Source: Lysobacter enzymogenes
GTDB lineage: Bacteria; Pseudomonadota; Gammaproteobacteria; Xanthomonadales; Xanthomonadaceae
Assembly: GCF_900106525.1 (NCBI RefSeq)
Contig: NZ_FNOG01000001.1
Location: 652,793 to 716,792, forward strand
Direction: 5' to 3'
DNA: 64,000 bases
In this document: positions 53,565 through 63,981 of the stretch, one piece after another
Numbering within the stretch: position 1 is the stretch's first letter
How the letters are laid out: each line of letters begins with the position of its first letter
Translations under genes and position numbers: made by a program
The notes under the pieces: generated by a model
Seen by the model: only the letters and a program-made list of their open reading frames with translations
What the model was told of the DNA's origin: nothing
Database searches by the model: none

Positions 53565-54173
53565 ATGACCTGGATGCTTCCGCCGAGCGAAGCCGCGCTG
53601 CCGCTGCGCTCGCGCAACGCGCAGATCGCCGCCGCGCTGGCCTTGGCCGCGCTGATGGTGTGCACGCGCGGCCAGCACTTCGCCACCGTCGACGCCCTGC
53701 CGAGCGCGTCGTGGGCGGTGTTCTTCCTGGCCGGCGCGCTGCTGCGCCCGGCCTGGCTGTTCCCGGCGCTGTTCGTGCTGTCCTCGTTGCTCGACCTGGC
53801 CAGCCTGGCGCTGGGACGGGTCACCGACTGGTGCCTGTCGCCGGCCTATTGGGCGCTGGCGCTGGCCTACGGCGCGCTGTGGTGGGGCGGGCGCGTCTAC
53901 GCGCGCATGCACCGCGACCGCATCGCCACCGTGCCGGTGCTGGTGCTGAGCCTGCTGGCGATCTCGGCGGTGGCTTACCTGATTTCCAAGGGCGGCTTCT
54001 ACTTCCTGTCCGGGCGTTATCCGGACGCGACCTGGGCCGGCTTCCTCGATCGCATCCCGCGCTATTACCCGCGCACGCTCGGCACCCTGGCCGGTTATGT
54101 CGGCGCGGGCTTCGTGGTCTACGCCGTCGCACGCCTGTTCGAATCGCGCCAGCGCGCGGGAGCTGCGGCATGA
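53565..54173 (+). CDS. Small membrane protein, BtuM-like (putative B12 transporter), copy 2
   Basis: Paralogue of the previous gene, 202 residues, about six hydrophobic segments, with the aligned cysteine C90 in DWCLSPAYW. The similarity to copy 1 extends over the segments around MAVFFL/WAVFFL and FYWFGGRYLDP/FYFLSGRYPD. A GAGGAG-like ribosome site precedes ATG 53565. Its stop overlaps the cobO start (ATGA), tying it to cobalamin metabolism. The pair may form a complex or serve different corrinoids; neither is shown. Confidence 0.6.
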   Translation: MTWMLPPSEAALPLRSRNAQIAAALALAALMVCTRGQHFATVDALPSASWAVFFLAGALLRPAWLFPALFVLSSLLDLASLALGRVTDWCLSPAYWALALAYGALWWGGRVYARMHRDRIATVPVLVLSLLAISAVAYLISKGGFYFLSGRYPDATWAGFLDRIPRYYPRTLGTLAGYVGAGFVVYAVARLFESRQRAGAAA

Positions 54174-54802
54174 GCGAGAGCACCGACGGCCGCGCCGGCT
54201 TCGCCGCCGCCAGCGACGAGCGCCACCGCGAGCGCATGCAGCGCAAGAAGGAATTGATCGACCGCAAGATCGCCCGCGCCACCATCGAGCGCGGGGTGCT
54301 GGTGGTCAACACCGGCAACGGCAAGGGCAAGAGCTCCTCCGGCTTCGGCATGCTCGCGCGCTCGCTCGGCCACGGCTTCAAGTGCGGCGTGGTGCAGTTC
54401 ATCAAGGGCAGCTTCGCCACCGGCGAGGAAGCGTTCTTCCGCCGCTTCGAAGAACTCGACTACCACGTGATGGGCGAGGGCTTCACCTGGGAAACCCAGG
54501 ACAAGCAGCGCGACATCGCCGCCGCGCAGGCGGCCTGGGCGGTGGCCGCGCGCATGATGAGCGACGAGGCCTACGACTTCGTCCTGCTCGACGAACTCAA
54601 CATCGCCCTGGCCCACCGCTACATCGCCGTCGACGAAGTGGTCGCCGCGGTGAGCGCGCGGCCGCCGCGCCAGCATGTGGTGATCACCGGCCGCGGCGCG
54701 CCCGATGCGTTGATCGAAGTCGCCGACACGGTCACCGACATGCGCGTGGTCAAGCACGCGTTCAAGGCCGGGATCAAGGCGCAGAAGGGCATCGAGCTGT
54801 GA
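54170..54802 (+). CDS. cobO: Cob(I)alamin adenosyltransferase (CobO type)
   Basis: Transfers the adenosyl group of ATP to cob(I)alamin or cob(I)inamide. The 210-residue protein has the P-loop GNGKGKSSS near residue 48, the segments [10 protein letters not shown] and LLDELNIAL, and ends in the family's [14 protein letters not shown]. An N-terminal charged helix ([16 protein letters not shown]) is typical. ATG 54170 overlaps the upstream stop, and its own stop overlaps the cobB start (GTGA). Confidence 0.95.
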   Translation: MSESTDGRAGFAAASDERHRERMQRKKELIDRKIARATIERGVLVVNTGNGKGKSSSGFGMLARSLGHGFKCGVVQFIKGSFATGEEAFFRRFEELDYHVMGEGFTWETQDKQRDIAAAQAAWAVAARMMSDEAYDFVLLDELNIALAHRYIAVDEVVAAVSARPPRQHVVITGRGAPDALIEVADTVTDMRVVKHAFKAGIKAQKGIEL

Positions 54803-56106
54803 GCGCCGCGGCGCCCGGTCCCGCCCATTGCCCGGCGCTGCTGATCTCCGCGCCGGCCTCCGGGCAGGGCAAGACCAGCGTGACCGCGGCGCTGGCGCGC
54901 TGGCATTCGCGCCAGGGAAAGCGGGTGCGGGTGTTCAAGACCGGGCCGGATTTTCTCGACCCGATGGTGCTCGAGCGCGCCAGCGGCGCGCCGGCGCAGC
55001 AGCTGGATCTGTGGATGTGCGGCGAGGACGACGTGCGCGCGCGCCTGCACGCGGCCGCGGGCGAGGCCGACCTGATCCTGATCGAAGGCGTGATGGGCCT
55101 GTTCGACGGCGCGCCGTCGAGCGCGGACCTGGCCCAGCGCATCGGCGTGCCGGTGCTGGCGGTGATCGACGGCTCGGCGATGGCGCAGACCTTCGGCGCG
55201 CTCGCCGTCGGCCTGGCGCGTTATCGCGACGGCTTGCCGATGTACGGCGTCGCCGCGAACCGGATCGGCAGCGCCTACCACGCGCAGTTGCTGCGCGAGA
55301 GCCTGCCGGCGTCGCTGCGCTGGCTCGGCGCGCTGCCGCGCGATCCGGCGCTGGCCTTGCCGGAGCGGCATCTGGGGCTGGTCGCGGCGGGGGAGCTGAG
55401 CGACCTCGACGCGCGCCTGGACGCACTCGCCGACGCTTGGGCCGCGCACGCCGATGCGCAGCTGCCGCCGGCGGTCGAATTCGCCGCCGCGCCGAAGCCT
55501 GCGCCGACCACCGCATTGACGGGTCGCCGCATCGCCGTGGCGCGCGACGCCGCGTTTTGTTTCCTGTATCCGGCCAACCTCGAACTGTTGCGCGAAGCCG
55601 GCGCCGAACTGATTTTCTTCTCGCCGATCGCCGGCCAAGCCTTGCCCGACTGCGATGCGGCGTGGCTGCCCGGCGGCTATCCGGAACTGCATCTGGACGC
55701 GCTGGCGGCGAACGCGGCGCTGCGCGACGGCCTGCGCGCGCACGTCGCCGCCGGCAAGCCGCTGCTGGCCGAATGCGGCGGCCTGTTGTACTGCCTGGAC
55801 GAACTGGCCGACCGCGACGGCCGCGCCGCGCCGATGGCCGGGCTGCTGCGCGGCCGCGCCCGCATCGGCGCGCGCCTGGCCGCGCTGGGCCTGCAAGCGG
55901 TGGCGCTGCCCGAAGGCGAACTGCGCGGGCACACCTTCCACTACGCCCAGGCCGAGATCGCCGACGAGGTGGCGGCGATGTCGGTCAACCCCAACGGCGG
56001 CCCGAGCCGCGAAGCGCTGTATCGCCGCGGCCGCATGAGCGCGAGCTTCGTGCATTTCTATTTCCCCTCCAACCCGGACGCGGCCGTGCGGCTGTTCCTG
56101 GCATGA
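54799..56106 (+). CDS. cobB: Cobyrinic acid a,c-diamide synthase
   Basis: Amidates carboxylates a and c of (hydrogeno)cobyrinate with glutamine and ATP. The 435-residue protein has an N-terminal dethiobiotin-synthetase-like ATPase domain ([12 protein letters not shown]) and a C-terminal class I glutamine amidotransferase domain with the Cys nucleophile in [10 protein letters not shown] and the His in VHFYF. Its GTG overlaps the cobO stop. No ring-building genes are here, so its substrate must come from elsewhere in the genome or from salvage. Confidence 0.92.
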   Translation: MSAAAPGPAHCPALLISAPASGQGKTSVTAALARWHSRQGKRVRVFKTGPDFLDPMVLERASGAPAQQLDLWMCGEDDVRARLHAAAGEADLILIEGVMGLFDGAPSSADLAQRIGVPVLAVIDGSAMAQTFGALAVGLARYRDGLPMYGVAANRIGSAYHAQLLRESLPASLRWLGALPRDPALALPERHLGLVAAGELSDLDARLDALADAWAAHADAQLPPAVEFAAAPKPAPTTALTGRRIAVARDAAFCFLYPANLELLREAGAELIFFSPIAGQALPDCDAAWLPGGYPELHLDALAANAALRDGLRAHVAAGKPLLAECGGLLYCLDELADRDGRAAPMAGLLRGRARIGARLAALGLQAVALPEGELRGHTFHYAQAEIADEVAAMSVNPNGGPSREALYRRGRMSASFVHFYFPSNPDAAVRLFLA

Positions 56107-57041
56107 GCGCGCAGGCGCTGGCGTGGACGATGCTCGGCGGCGTGCTGCTCGACGCCGCGCTGGGCGAGCCGCGCCGTGCGCATCCCTTGGTCGGCTTCGG
56201 CCGCATGGCGCGCGCGCTGGAAACCGCGCTGCACGCCGATCGCCGAATGCGCGGCATGGCGGCGTGGGTTCTGGCGGTGCTGCCGTTGAGCGCGGCCGCG
56301 GGCGCGCTGCACTGGGCGCTGTGGCAGTGGTCGCCTTGGCTGGGCGGCGCGTATGCGGCGGCGATGTTGTACCTGGCCATCGGCCTGCGCAGCCTGCGCG
56401 AGCACGCCGCGCCCGTTGCCGACGCCTTGCAGGCCGGCGAACTCGAACGCGCGCGCGCCGCGGTCGGCCGCATCGTCAGCCGCGACACCCAGGCGTTGGA
56501 CCCGGAGCGCGTCGCCGCGGCGGCGACCGAGTCGGTGCTGGAGAACGGCAGCGACGCGGTGTTCGCCGCGCTGTTCTGGTTCGCGCTGCTGGGCCCGGCC
56601 GGCGCGGTGCTGTACCGGCTGAGCAACACCCTGGATGCGATGTGGGGCTACCGCACCGCGCGCTTTGAGCGCTTCGGCTGGGCCGCGGCGCGCATCGACG
56701 ACGCGCTCAACTGGCTGCCCGCGCGCTTGACCGCGCTGACCTACGCCGCGCTCGGCCACGGCCGGCGCGCGCTGCGCTGCTGGCGCGCGCAGGCGCCTGC
56801 CTGGGACAGCCCCAACGCCGGCCCGGTGATGGCCGCCGGCGCCGGCGCGCTGGGCGTACGCCTGGGCGGGGCGGCGCCGTATCACGGCGTGTGGGAAGCG
56901 CGGCCGCTGCTCGGCGAAGGCGCTGCGCCGGATGCCGGATCGATCCGCCGCGCGTTGGCGCTGGTCGAGCGCGGCACGGTGTTGTGGCTGATCGTCGTGG
57001 CCGCGGTCGCGGCGTTGGAGCGGTGGCATGCGTATGTTTGA
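56103..57041 (+). CDS. cbiB: Adenosylcobinamide-phosphate synthase
   Basis: Membrane protein of 312 residues that attaches aminopropanol (phosphate) to adenosylcobyric acid. It has several hydrophobic segments, the conserved [22 protein letters not shown] opening, the central SRDTQALD and [19 protein letters not shown], and the tail motif [15 protein letters not shown]. Its start overlaps the cobB stop (ATGA). Also called cobD in the alphaproteobacterial naming. Confidence 0.93.
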   Translation: MSAQALAWTMLGGVLLDAALGEPRRAHPLVGFGRMARALETALHADRRMRGMAAWVLAVLPLSAAAGALHWALWQWSPWLGGAYAAAMLYLAIGLRSLREHAAPVADALQAGELERARAAVGRIVSRDTQALDPERVAAAATESVLENGSDAVFAALFWFALLGPAGAVLYRLSNTLDAMWGYRTARFERFGWAAARIDDALNWLPARLTALTYAALGHGRRALRCWRAQAPAWDSPNAGPVMAAGAGALGVRLGGAAPYHGVWEARPLLGEGAAPDAGSIRRALALVERGTVLWLIVVAAVAALERWHAYV

Positions 57042-57079
57042 TTTCTTGCGGACGGCAGCGTCTGCGACCGGAGGCGCGC

Positions 57080-58102
57080 ATGCTTGAACACGGCGGCCGC
57101 CTGCTGCGCGCGGCGCAGCGCTACGGCATTCCCGCAGCGCAGTGGCTCGACCTGTCCACCGGCATCAATCCGCAGGCGTGGCCGGTGCCGGAGATTCCTG
57201 CGCGCGCCTGGCAGCGCCTGCCCGAAGACGACGACGGTCTGGCGCAGATCGCCGCCGACTACTACGGCGCGCCGCTGGCGTTGCCCGTGGCCGGTTCGCA
57301 AGCCGCAATCCAGGCCTTGCCCGAGCTGCGCGCTCGCTCGCGCGTCGGCGTGCTGGCGCCGGGCTACGCCGAACACGCGCACGCGTGGCGCCGCGCCGGG
57401 CATTCGGTCGAAACCCTGGCCGCGGACGAACTGCTGGCGCAGCGCGAACGCTTCGACGTGATCGTGCTGATCCATCCCAACAACCCCGGCGGCGAACGTT
57501 TCGAACGCGCGGCACTGCTGGCCCTGCACGACGGCCTGAGTGCGCGCGGCGGCTGGCTGCTGATCGACGAGGCCTTCATGGACGCCACTCCAGAACACAG
57601 TCTGTGCGGCGAAGCCGCGTGCGAAGGCTTGATCGTGCTGCGCTCGGCCGGCAAGTTCTTCGGCCTGGCCGGCGCGCGCGGCGGCTTCGTCTGCGCCGCG
57701 CCGACGCTGCTGGCGGCGCTGCGCGAGCGGCTCGGCCCGTGGACCCTGACCGGCCCGGCGCGCTACGTGCTGCGCCACGCCCTGACCGATCGCGACTGGC
57801 ATGAGCGCATGCGCGCGCAGTTGCTTGCGCAAGGCGAACGTTTGGTGACGATGCTGCGCGCGCACGGCCTGACGCCGAGCGGCGGCAGCGCGTTCTTCCA
57901 GTGGCGCCGCGATCCGCGCGCCGCGCAGTGGCACGAGGCCTTGGCGCAGCGCGCGATTCTGACCCGCTTGTTCGACGAGCCGGCGAGCCTGCGTTTCGGC
58001 CTGCCCGGCGGCGAGGACGAATGGCGACGGTTGGATGGCGCGCTCGCCGAGGTCGCGCTCACTGAAACCGCACTCGCCGAAGCCGCGAGGCCGCCGCGAT
58101 GA
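57080..58102 (+). CDS. cobC: Threonine-phosphate decarboxylase (PLP enzyme)
   Basis: Aminotransferase-fold enzyme of 340 residues that makes (R)-1-amino-2-propanol phosphate for the nucleotide loop. It has the conserved LDLSTGINP opening, [15 protein letters not shown] (Asp for PLP) and the PLP lysine in [11 protein letters not shown]. Called CobC in the aerobic and CobD in the Salmonella naming; a different gene here (61296) is the alpha-ribazole phosphatase, also called cobC. ATG 57080 has GGAGGC upstream. Confidence 0.9.
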   Translation: MLEHGGRLLRAAQRYGIPAAQWLDLSTGINPQAWPVPEIPARAWQRLPEDDDGLAQIAADYYGAPLALPVAGSQAAIQALPELRARSRVGVLAPGYAEHAHAWRRAGHSVETLAADELLAQRERFDVIVLIHPNNPGGERFERAALLALHDGLSARGGWLLIDEAFMDATPEHSLCGEAACEGLIVLRSAGKFFGLAGARGGFVCAAPTLLAALRERLGPWTLTGPARYVLRHALTDRDWHERMRAQLLAQGERLVTMLRAHGLTPSGGSAFFQWRRDPRAAQWHEALAQRAILTRLFDEPASLRFGLPGGEDEWRRLDGALAEVALTETALAEAARPPR

Positions 58103-59589
58103 GCGCGCGCGTGCTCATGGTGCAGGGCTGCACCTCCGATGCCGGCAAGAGCGCGTTGGTCGCGGCGCTGTGCCGCTGGCTGCATCGCCGCGGCGTCGCG
58201 GTGGCGCCGTTCAAGCCGCAGAACATGGCGCTGAACTCGGCGGTGACCGCCGACGGCGGCGAGATCGGCCGCGCCCAGGCGGTGCAGGCGCAGGCCGCCG
58301 GGCTGGCGCCGCACACCGATTTCAATCCGATCCTGCTCAAGCCCGACAGCGACACCGGCGCGCAGGTGATCGTGCACGGCCGCGCCATCGCCCGGCTCGA
58401 CGCGCGCGCCTACCACGACTACAAACGCACCGCGATGGACGCGGTGCTGGCCTCGCACGCGCGCCTGTGCGAGCGCTTTGCGGCGGTGGTGGTGGAGGGC
58501 GCCGGCAGCCCGGCCGAGATCAATCTGCGCGACCGCGACATCGCCAACATGGGCTATGCCGAAGCGGTCGATTGCCCGGTGCTGCTGATCGCCGACATCG
58601 ACCGCGGCGGCGTGTTCGCGCATCTGGTCGGCACCTTGGCGCTGCTGTCGCCGAGCGAACGCGCGCGCGTGGCCGGGTTCGTCATCAACCGCTTCCGCGG
58701 CGACATCGGGCTGCTGCGATCCGGGCTGGACTGGCTGGAACGCGAGACCGGCAAGCCGGTGCTCGGCGTGCTGCCCTATCTGCACGGCCTGCACCTGGAA
58801 GCCGAAGACGCATTGCCGCGCGAGGCCGACAGCAAAGCCGGCGCGCGCCTGCGCGTGGCGGTGCCGGCGCTGCCGCGGATCAGCAACCACACCGATTTCG
58901 ATGCGCTGCGCGCGCATCCGCAAGTCGATTGCCGCTTCGTCGGCCCGGGCGATGCGCCGCCGCCGTGCGACCTGATCGTGCTGCCGGGTTCCAAGTCCAC
59001 CCGCGCCGACCTGGCCTGGCTGCGCCGCAACGGCTGGGCCGAGGCCATCGCCCGCCATCTGCGTTACGGCGGCCGGGTGATCGGCATCTGCGGCGGCTTG
59101 CAGATGCTCGGCCGCGCCGTGCACGACCCGCAGGGGATCGAAGGCGAGGCCGGCTCCAGCGCAGGGTTGGGATGGCTGGATCTGGAAACCACGCTGCAAC
59201 CGAACAAGCAACTGCGCAACGTGCGCGGCCGTTTGAGCTTCGCCGACGCGGAGGCGGCGGGATACGAAATCCATTGCGGCGTCAGCAGCGGCGCGGCGCT
59301 GGCATCGCCCGCGCTGCGCCTGGACGACGGCCGCAACGACGGCGCGCTGTCGGCCGACGGGCAAGTGCTGGGCACCTACCTGCACGGCGTGTTCGACCGG
59401 CCGCAGGCGCTGGCGGCGCTGCTGCGCTGGGCCGGGCTGGTCGACGCCGAACCGCTGGACCTGCACGGCTTGCGCGAGCGTTCCATCGACCGCCTCGCCG
59501 ACGCGGTCGAACAACATCTGGACACCGCCGCGCTGGCCGCGCTGTTCGGCTTGCGCCATCCGCACGAGGAACCGGCATGCGCACCTTGA
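58099..59589 (+). CDS. cobQ: Cobyric acid synthase
   Basis: Amidates four side chains of adenosylcobyrinic acid a,c-diamide with glutamine. The 496-residue protein has an N-terminal P-loop-like domain ([26 protein letters not shown]) and a C-terminal amidotransferase domain with Cys in [11 protein letters not shown] and the His of GTYLHGVFD. Its ATG overlaps the previous stop. Together with CobB and CbiB it covers the middle of the late pathway. Confidence 0.95.
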   Translation: MSARVLMVQGCTSDAGKSALVAALCRWLHRRGVAVAPFKPQNMALNSAVTADGGEIGRAQAVQAQAAGLAPHTDFNPILLKPDSDTGAQVIVHGRAIARLDARAYHDYKRTAMDAVLASHARLCERFAAVVVEGAGSPAEINLRDRDIANMGYAEAVDCPVLLIADIDRGGVFAHLVGTLALLSPSERARVAGFVINRFRGDIGLLRSGLDWLERETGKPVLGVLPYLHGLHLEAEDALPREADSKAGARLRVAVPALPRISNHTDFDALRAHPQVDCRFVGPGDAPPPCDLIVLPGSKSTRADLAWLRRNGWAEAIARHLRYGGRVIGICGGLQMLGRAVHDPQGIEGEAGSSAGLGWLDLETTLQPNKQLRNVRGRLSFADAEAAGYEIHCGVSSGAALASPALRLDDGRNDGALSADGQVLGTYLHGVFDRPQALAALLRWAGLVDAEPLDLHGLRERSIDRLADAVEQHLDTAALAALFGLRHPHEEPACAP

Positions 59590-60095
59590 TTCTCGGCGGC
59601 GCGCGCTCTGGCAAGAGCGCGTTGGCCGAACGCTTGGCGGCGGCGCATGCCGAGGTCGTCTACATCGCTACGGCGCAGCCGTTGGACGGCGAGATGGATG
59701 CGCGTATCGCGCATCATCGTGCGCGTCGGCCGGCGCAGTGGGCTTGCGTGGAAGAGCCGGTCGAGCTGGCGGCGGCGTTGCGTGCGCATGCGGCGCCTGG
59801 GCGCTGCGTGTTGGTGGATTGTTTGACGTTGTGGTTGAGCAATTTGTTGGGGCATGCGGACGCGGGTGTGATGGAGCGCGAACGTAGAGCCTTCCTGTCG
59901 ACCTTGCCCGAACTGGACGGGTCTGTGCTGTTGGTCAGCAACGAGGTCGGCCTCGGCGTGGTGCCGATGGGCGAGCTCAGCCGCCGCTTCGTCGACGAGG
60001 CCGGGCGCCTGCATCAGGCCCTGGGCGAGAGCTGCGAGCGGGTGGCGTTCGTGGCGGCCGGGTTGCCGCTGGTGTTGAAGGGGCCCGCGTTGTGA
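59577..60095 (+). CDS. cobU: Adenosylcobinamide kinase / guanylyltransferase
   Basis: Bifunctional enzyme of 172 residues that phosphorylates adenosylcobinamide and transfers GMP to it, activating it for loop assembly. It has the P-loop GGARSGKS at residues 7-14, the [20 protein letters not shown] segment with the GMP-linking His, and [13 protein letters not shown]. Overlaps cobQ by 13 bases. Slightly shorter than some homologues but complete. Confidence 0.95.
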   Translation: MRTLILGGARSGKSALAERLAAAHAEVVYIATAQPLDGEMDARIAHHRARRPAQWACVEEPVELAAALRAHAAPGRCVLVDCLTLWLSNLLGHADAGVMERERRAFLSTLPELDGSVLLVSNEVGLGVVPMGELSRRFVDEAGRLHQALGESCERVAFVAAGLPLVLKGPAL

Positions 60096-61180
60096 AAGCG
60101 AAGAATGTGGAGATCGATGATTTGAACGAAGCAAGCCCATGGTGGTCGCGCGCTTGTCTGCGCGCCGACGAAACCATCGCCGCGCAGGCGCGCGCGCGCC
60201 AGGCGCAACTGACCAAACCGCCGGGCTCGCTCGGCCGGCTCGAAGACGCGGCAGTGCGGTTGGCGGCGCTGCAACGCACGCCGCAGCCGTCGCTGCAGCG
60301 GGTGTGGATCAGCGTGTTCGCCGCCGACCACGGCGTCGCCGCCGAGGGCGTGTCGGCGTTTCCGCAGGCGGTCACCGGCGAGATGCTGCGCAACTTCGCC
60401 GGCGGCGGCGCGGCCATCGCCGTGCTCGCGCGCAGCCTCGGCGCGAGCCTGGACGTGGTCAACCTCGGCACGGTCAACGACCCCGGCCCGATCAAGGGCG
60501 TGCACCGCGCCATAGTCGCCGCGTCCACGGCCAATTTCTGCGAGGCCGCGGCCATGAGCGCGGCGCAGCTCGAGGCCGCGCTGGCCGCCGGCGCCGCCAG
60601 CGTGCGCGCGGCGCGCGACGCCGGCGCGCAGTTGTTCGTCGGCGGCGAGATGGGCATCGCCAACACCACCGCCGCTGCGGCGCTGGCTTGCGCCTTGCTG
60701 CAACGCGCGCCGGCCGAACTGACCGGCGCCGGCACCGGCCTGGACGCGGCCGGCGTGGCCCGAAAAATCGCGGTGATCGAACGCGCGCTGGCTTTGCACG
60801 CCGTCGCCGGCAGCGATCATGAACGGCTGCGCCGGCTCGGCGGCTTCGAAATCGCGGCTCTGGCCGGCGCCTATGTCGCCTGCGCCCAGAGCGGCATCCC
60901 GGTGCTGGTGGACGGCTTCATCTGCACCGTCGCGGCGCTGGCCGCGCAGCGGCTCAATCCCGGTTGCGGCGAATGGCTGCTGTACGCGCACCGCTCGCAC
61001 GAGCGCGGCCACGCCGCCGTGCTCGACGCGCTGCACGCGCAGCCGCTGCTCGACCTCGGCCTGCGCCTGGGCGAGGGCAGCGGCGCCGCGGTCGCGGTGC
61101 CGCTGCTGCGGCTGGCCTGCGATCTGCACAACGGCATGGCCACCTTCGCCCAGGCCGGCGTTTCCGGCGCGACCGCGTGA
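60092..61180 (+). CDS. cobT: Nicotinate-nucleotide-dimethylbenzimidazole phosphoribosyltransferase
   Basis: Makes alpha-ribazole phosphate from nicotinate mononucleotide and the lower-ligand base (DMB). The 362-residue protein has [35 protein letters not shown] (a conserved Glu) and RSHERGH with the catalytic Glu. It starts at GTG 60092, overlapping the cobU stop. No bluB (DMB synthase) is in the window, so the base may come from elsewhere. Confidence 0.95.
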   Translation: MKAKNVEIDDLNEASPWWSRACLRADETIAAQARARQAQLTKPPGSLGRLEDAAVRLAALQRTPQPSLQRVWISVFAADHGVAAEGVSAFPQAVTGEMLRNFAGGGAAIAVLARSLGASLDVVNLGTVNDPGPIKGVHRAIVAASTANFCEAAAMSAAQLEAALAAGAASVRAARDAGAQLFVGGEMGIANTTAAAALACALLQRAPAELTGAGTGLDAAGVARKIAVIERALALHAVAGSDHERLRRLGGFEIAALAGAYVACAQSGIPVLVDGFICTVAALAAQRLNPGCGEWLLYAHRSHERGHAAVLDALHAQPLLDLGLRLGEGSGAAVAVPLLRLACDLHNGMATFAQAGVSGATA

Positions 61181-61295
61181 ACGCGCGCGCGCCCGCAACG
61201 GGGATGGCCGGCTTTCGGGCTATTCCCTTGGCGGCGTCCGCGCGGGCATCATCGGTCCTCCTCGCCACCGACTGCGTACAAGGAACGACGCCGCG

Positions 61296-61904
61296 ATGAG
61301 TTTCGATCCCGTCCATCTCGATTTGTTGCGCCACGGCGACACCGGCCACCGCAGCTATCGCGGCCAACTCGACGACAGCCTGCTGGAACTGGGCTGGCGG
61401 CAGATGCGCGATGCGGTGTTGGGGCGCGAGTGGGACGCCATCGTCAGCTCGCCGCTGCAGCGCTGCGCCGCGTTCGCGCAGGAACTGGCGCAGGCGCGCG
61501 GCCTGCCGTGGGCGCTGGAGCCGCGCTTGTGCGAGTACCACTTCGGCGACTGGCAAGGCCGTCCGGTCGACGTGATCGCCGCGCAGGAAGGCGACGCGCT
61601 GGCGCGGTTCTGGGCCGATCCGGTCGCGCATCCGCCGCCGGGCGCGGAGCGTTTCGACGATTTCGCCGCGCGCCTGACCGCAGCGATGAACGAGATCGCC
61701 GAGCGCCACGCCGGCCGCCGCGTGCTGGTGGTCACCCACGGCGGTGCGATCCGCTTGCTGCGCTGCATCGCCGCCGGACGGCGCTACACCGACCTGCTCA
61801 ACATCGACGTCGCCCATGCCTCGCTGCACGGCCTGAGCTGGCCGCCGAAGGCCGCGCGCGAAGGCTCGCAGGCGCGCGCGCAGGCCGATCCGGTCGACGG
61901 CTGA
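61296..61904 (+). CDS. cobC: Alpha-ribazole phosphatase-like histidine phosphatase
   Basis: Histidine-phosphatase-superfamily protein of 202 residues, with LLRHGDTGH (the phospho-His) near residue 11, the second conserved segment LCEYHFGDWQG and the later VTHGGAIRLL. In this neighbourhood it should remove the phosphate from alpha-ribazole phosphate or adenosylcobalamin phosphate. It has AAGGAA upstream of ATG 61296 and its stop overlaps the cobS start (TGATG). A broad-specificity phosphatase is the alternative, but context favours CobC. Confidence 0.88.
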   Translation: MSFDPVHLDLLRHGDTGHRSYRGQLDDSLLELGWRQMRDAVLGREWDAIVSSPLQRCAAFAQELAQARGLPWALEPRLCEYHFGDWQGRPVDVIAAQEGDALARFWADPVAHPPPGAERFDDFAARLTAAMNEIAERHAGRRVLVVTHGGAIRLLRCIAAGRRYTDLLNIDVAHASLHGLSWPPKAAREGSQARAQADPVDG

Positions 61905-62644
61905 TGCGCGCCGCGCTGGCCGCGATCGGTTTCCTCACCCGGATTCCGGTGCCGGCGCGGGTGTTCGCCGACCCCGTCGCGCAGCGCCGCGCGCTGGCCT
62001 GGTATCCGCTGGCGGGCGCGTTGATCGGCCTGCTGCTGTGCGCGCTGGCTTGGGCCTTGCAGAGCCGCCCGCCGCTGCTGTCGGCGACGTTGCTGCTGAT
62101 TGCCTGGACCGCGCTGACCGGCGCACTGCACCTGGACGGGCTGGCCGACATGGCCGATGCCTGGGTCGGCGGGATGCGCGCGGATGCGCGGCACAGCCGC
62201 GAACGCACGCTTGAAATCATGAAAGATCCGCGCAGCGGTCCCTTGGCCGTGGTCGCGGTGATGCTGGTGTTGCTGCTGAAGTTCGCCGCGCTGGCGAGCC
62301 TGCCGGCGCCGGCGTGGGCGGCGTTGCTGCTGGCGCCGCTGCTGGCGCGCGCGGCGCTGACGCTGGCGTTCCTGAGCACGCCTTATGTTCGCAGCGGCGG
62401 CCTTGGCCAGGCCTTGGTCGCGGCGCCTCGTGCGGGGTGCTGGGCGGCGCTGGCGGTGAGCGCCGCGGTGTGCGCGCTGGCCGGCTGGCGCGGCGCCTTG
62501 GCGTTGGCGGCGGCCGCCTTGGTGTTCGCGCTGTGGCGCCGGGCCTGCCTGCGCCGATTGCAGGGCATGACCGGCGACACCTGCGGCGCGCTGGCCGAGC
62601 TGACCGAGGCGGCGGTGCTGGCGGCGCTGGCGCTGTCGTACTGA
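61904..62644 (+). CDS. cobS: Adenosylcobinamide-GDP ribazoletransferase (cobalamin synthase)
   Basis: Inner-membrane enzyme of 246 residues that joins alpha-ribazole (phosphate) to adenosylcobinamide-GDP, completing the coenzyme. It has an N-terminal FLTRIPVP motif, the conserved HLDGLADMADAWVGG with acidic residues for Mg2+, and several hydrophobic segments. Its ATG shares a base with the upstream stop. It is the last gene of the cobalamin operon; I see no strong terminator in the ~95 bases after it. Confidence 0.95.
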   Translation: MRAALAAIGFLTRIPVPARVFADPVAQRRALAWYPLAGALIGLLLCALAWALQSRPPLLSATLLLIAWTALTGALHLDGLADMADAWVGGMRADARHSRERTLEIMKDPRSGPLAVVAVMLVLLLKFAALASLPAPAWAALLLAPLLARAALTLAFLSTPYVRSGGLGQALVAAPRAGCWAALAVSAAVCALAGWRGALALAAAALVFALWRRACLRRLQGMTGDTCGALAELTEAAVLAALALSY

Positions 62645-62740
62645 GCCCGCCGCCGCGGGCGAAAGCGCAAGATGGGAACCGCCGCGCGCGGCCGCGACTG
62701 CGATGCTGGCCTTCACCCAACGCCTGCGAGGAACTGGACC

Positions 62741-63790
62741 ATGCCTCCCGTCAAGCCCGTGCCGGCGCCGTCCGCCGGCGAAGCGTCCGGTTTCGAAGCG
62801 GCTGCTGCCGAAGCACCGACGACAGAGCGATCCGCAGTGGACGCGCCCCTCGTGGCACCCGCGCCCGACACCGGCCGCACCCACGCCGCGCCCGCGCGCG
62901 GCGCGCTCAAGCCCGGCACCCGCGACGCCCATCTGCGCCGGATCCAGCGCGCGGTGGCGCTGATCGAACAGACCATCATCGCCGGCGAGGAGCCGCCGGA
63001 GCTGAGCCGGCTGGCCGAGGCCGCGGCGTTCTCGCCGTTCCACTTCCATCGCGTCTACCGCGCCATGACCGGCGAAACCACCGGCCAGACCGTGGCCCGG
63101 CTGCGCCTGTTGCAAGGCCTGCGCCTGCTGTCCAACGGCGAACGCAGCGTCACCGACGCCGCGCTTGCGGTCGGCTACCAGACGCCGCAGGCGTTCACCC
63201 GCGCGCTGCGCCAGGGCATCGGCGGCACTCCGAGCGAGCTGCGCGCCGAGCCGGAGCGGCTATGGCGCGAAATCGACCGCCTCGCCCAACCGCCGGCGCC
63301 GCAGGACGGCGAGACCGCGCCGCTGCGGGTGGAAGTGGTCAGCGTCGAGCCGTTCCAGGTCGCAGCCTTGCGCGTGACCGGCGCCTATCCCGAACAGAAC
63401 CAAGGCTACGGCCGCTTGTTCGGCTGGGCCGCGCAACACGGCCTGCTCGATTCGCTGCGCGGCCTGTACGGCGTGCCGCTCGACGACCGCCGCGACGTGC
63501 CGCCGCAGGCCTGCGCCTTCGATTGCATGCTGGCGCTGGGCGCGCCCTTCGCCGCTGACGCGGGCGAGAGCATCCGCATGCAGCTATTGGGCGGCGGACG
63601 CTACGCCCGCGTCCGCCTGGTCGGCGCCTTCGACGGCCTGGAAGCGCTGACCGACGCCCTGCTGGCGCACTGGCTGCCCGACAGCGGCGAAATCCTGCGC
63701 GCCGCGCCGCTGTTCCACGAATACCTCGACGACCCCGACGAAACCCCGGAAGCGCTGCTGCGCACCGACGTCTACCTGCCGCTGGCCTGA
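62741..63790 (+). CDS. AraC-family regulator with GyrI-like effector-binding domain
   Basis: Transcription regulator of 349 residues. A Pro/Ala-rich tail of ~60 residues opens it; residues ~65-170 hold the double helix-turn-helix AraC domain (LSRLAEAAAFSPFHFHRVYRAMTG, then VTDAALAVGYQTPQAFTRALRQ), and residues ~190-349 resemble a GyrI-like/Bac_rhamnosid_N small-molecule-binding domain, a layout known from Rob- and SbmC-related proteins. ATG 62741 has GAGGAA upstream. It lies 96 bases after cobS on the same strand but shows nothing linking it to B12. Likely senses a drug-like or lipophilic effector. Confidence 0.85.
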   Translation: MPPVKPVPAPSAGEASGFEAAAAEAPTTERSAVDAPLVAPAPDTGRTHAAPARGALKPGTRDAHLRRIQRAVALIEQTIIAGEEPPELSRLAEAAAFSPFHFHRVYRAMTGETTGQTVARLRLLQGLRLLSNGERSVTDAALAVGYQTPQAFTRALRQGIGGTPSELRAEPERLWREIDRLAQPPAPQDGETAPLRVEVVSVEPFQVAALRVTGAYPEQNQGYGRLFGWAAQHGLLDSLRGLYGVPLDDRRDVPPQACAFDCMLALGAPFAADAGESIRMQLLGGGRYARVRLVGAFDGLEALTDALLAHWLPDSGEILRAAPLFHEYLDDPDETPEALLRTDVYLPLA

Positions 63791-63845
63791 GCCGCGGCGT
63801 CGCGAGCGCCACGCGCGGCTCCCCTACACAGCCACGGCCACTCCC

Positions 63846-63981
63846 TGTAGGAGCGGCGCAAGCCGCGACCGCGCCAAGGCGAACGCCGGCGCAACCGATC
63901 GAAAATCGTGGAAATCGCCCGCGCGAGACGAGTGGCGCAGGCATATGCGGTGCCGCAGTCGCGGCTCGCGCCGCTCCTACA
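63846..63981. repeat. REP doublet D (inverted pair)
   Basis: Plus copy at 63846-63873 and inverted copy at 63958-63981 of the TAGGAGCGGCGC family, with an 84-base spacer, in the gap after the AraC-type gene. The window ends 19 bases later. Confidence 0.88.
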
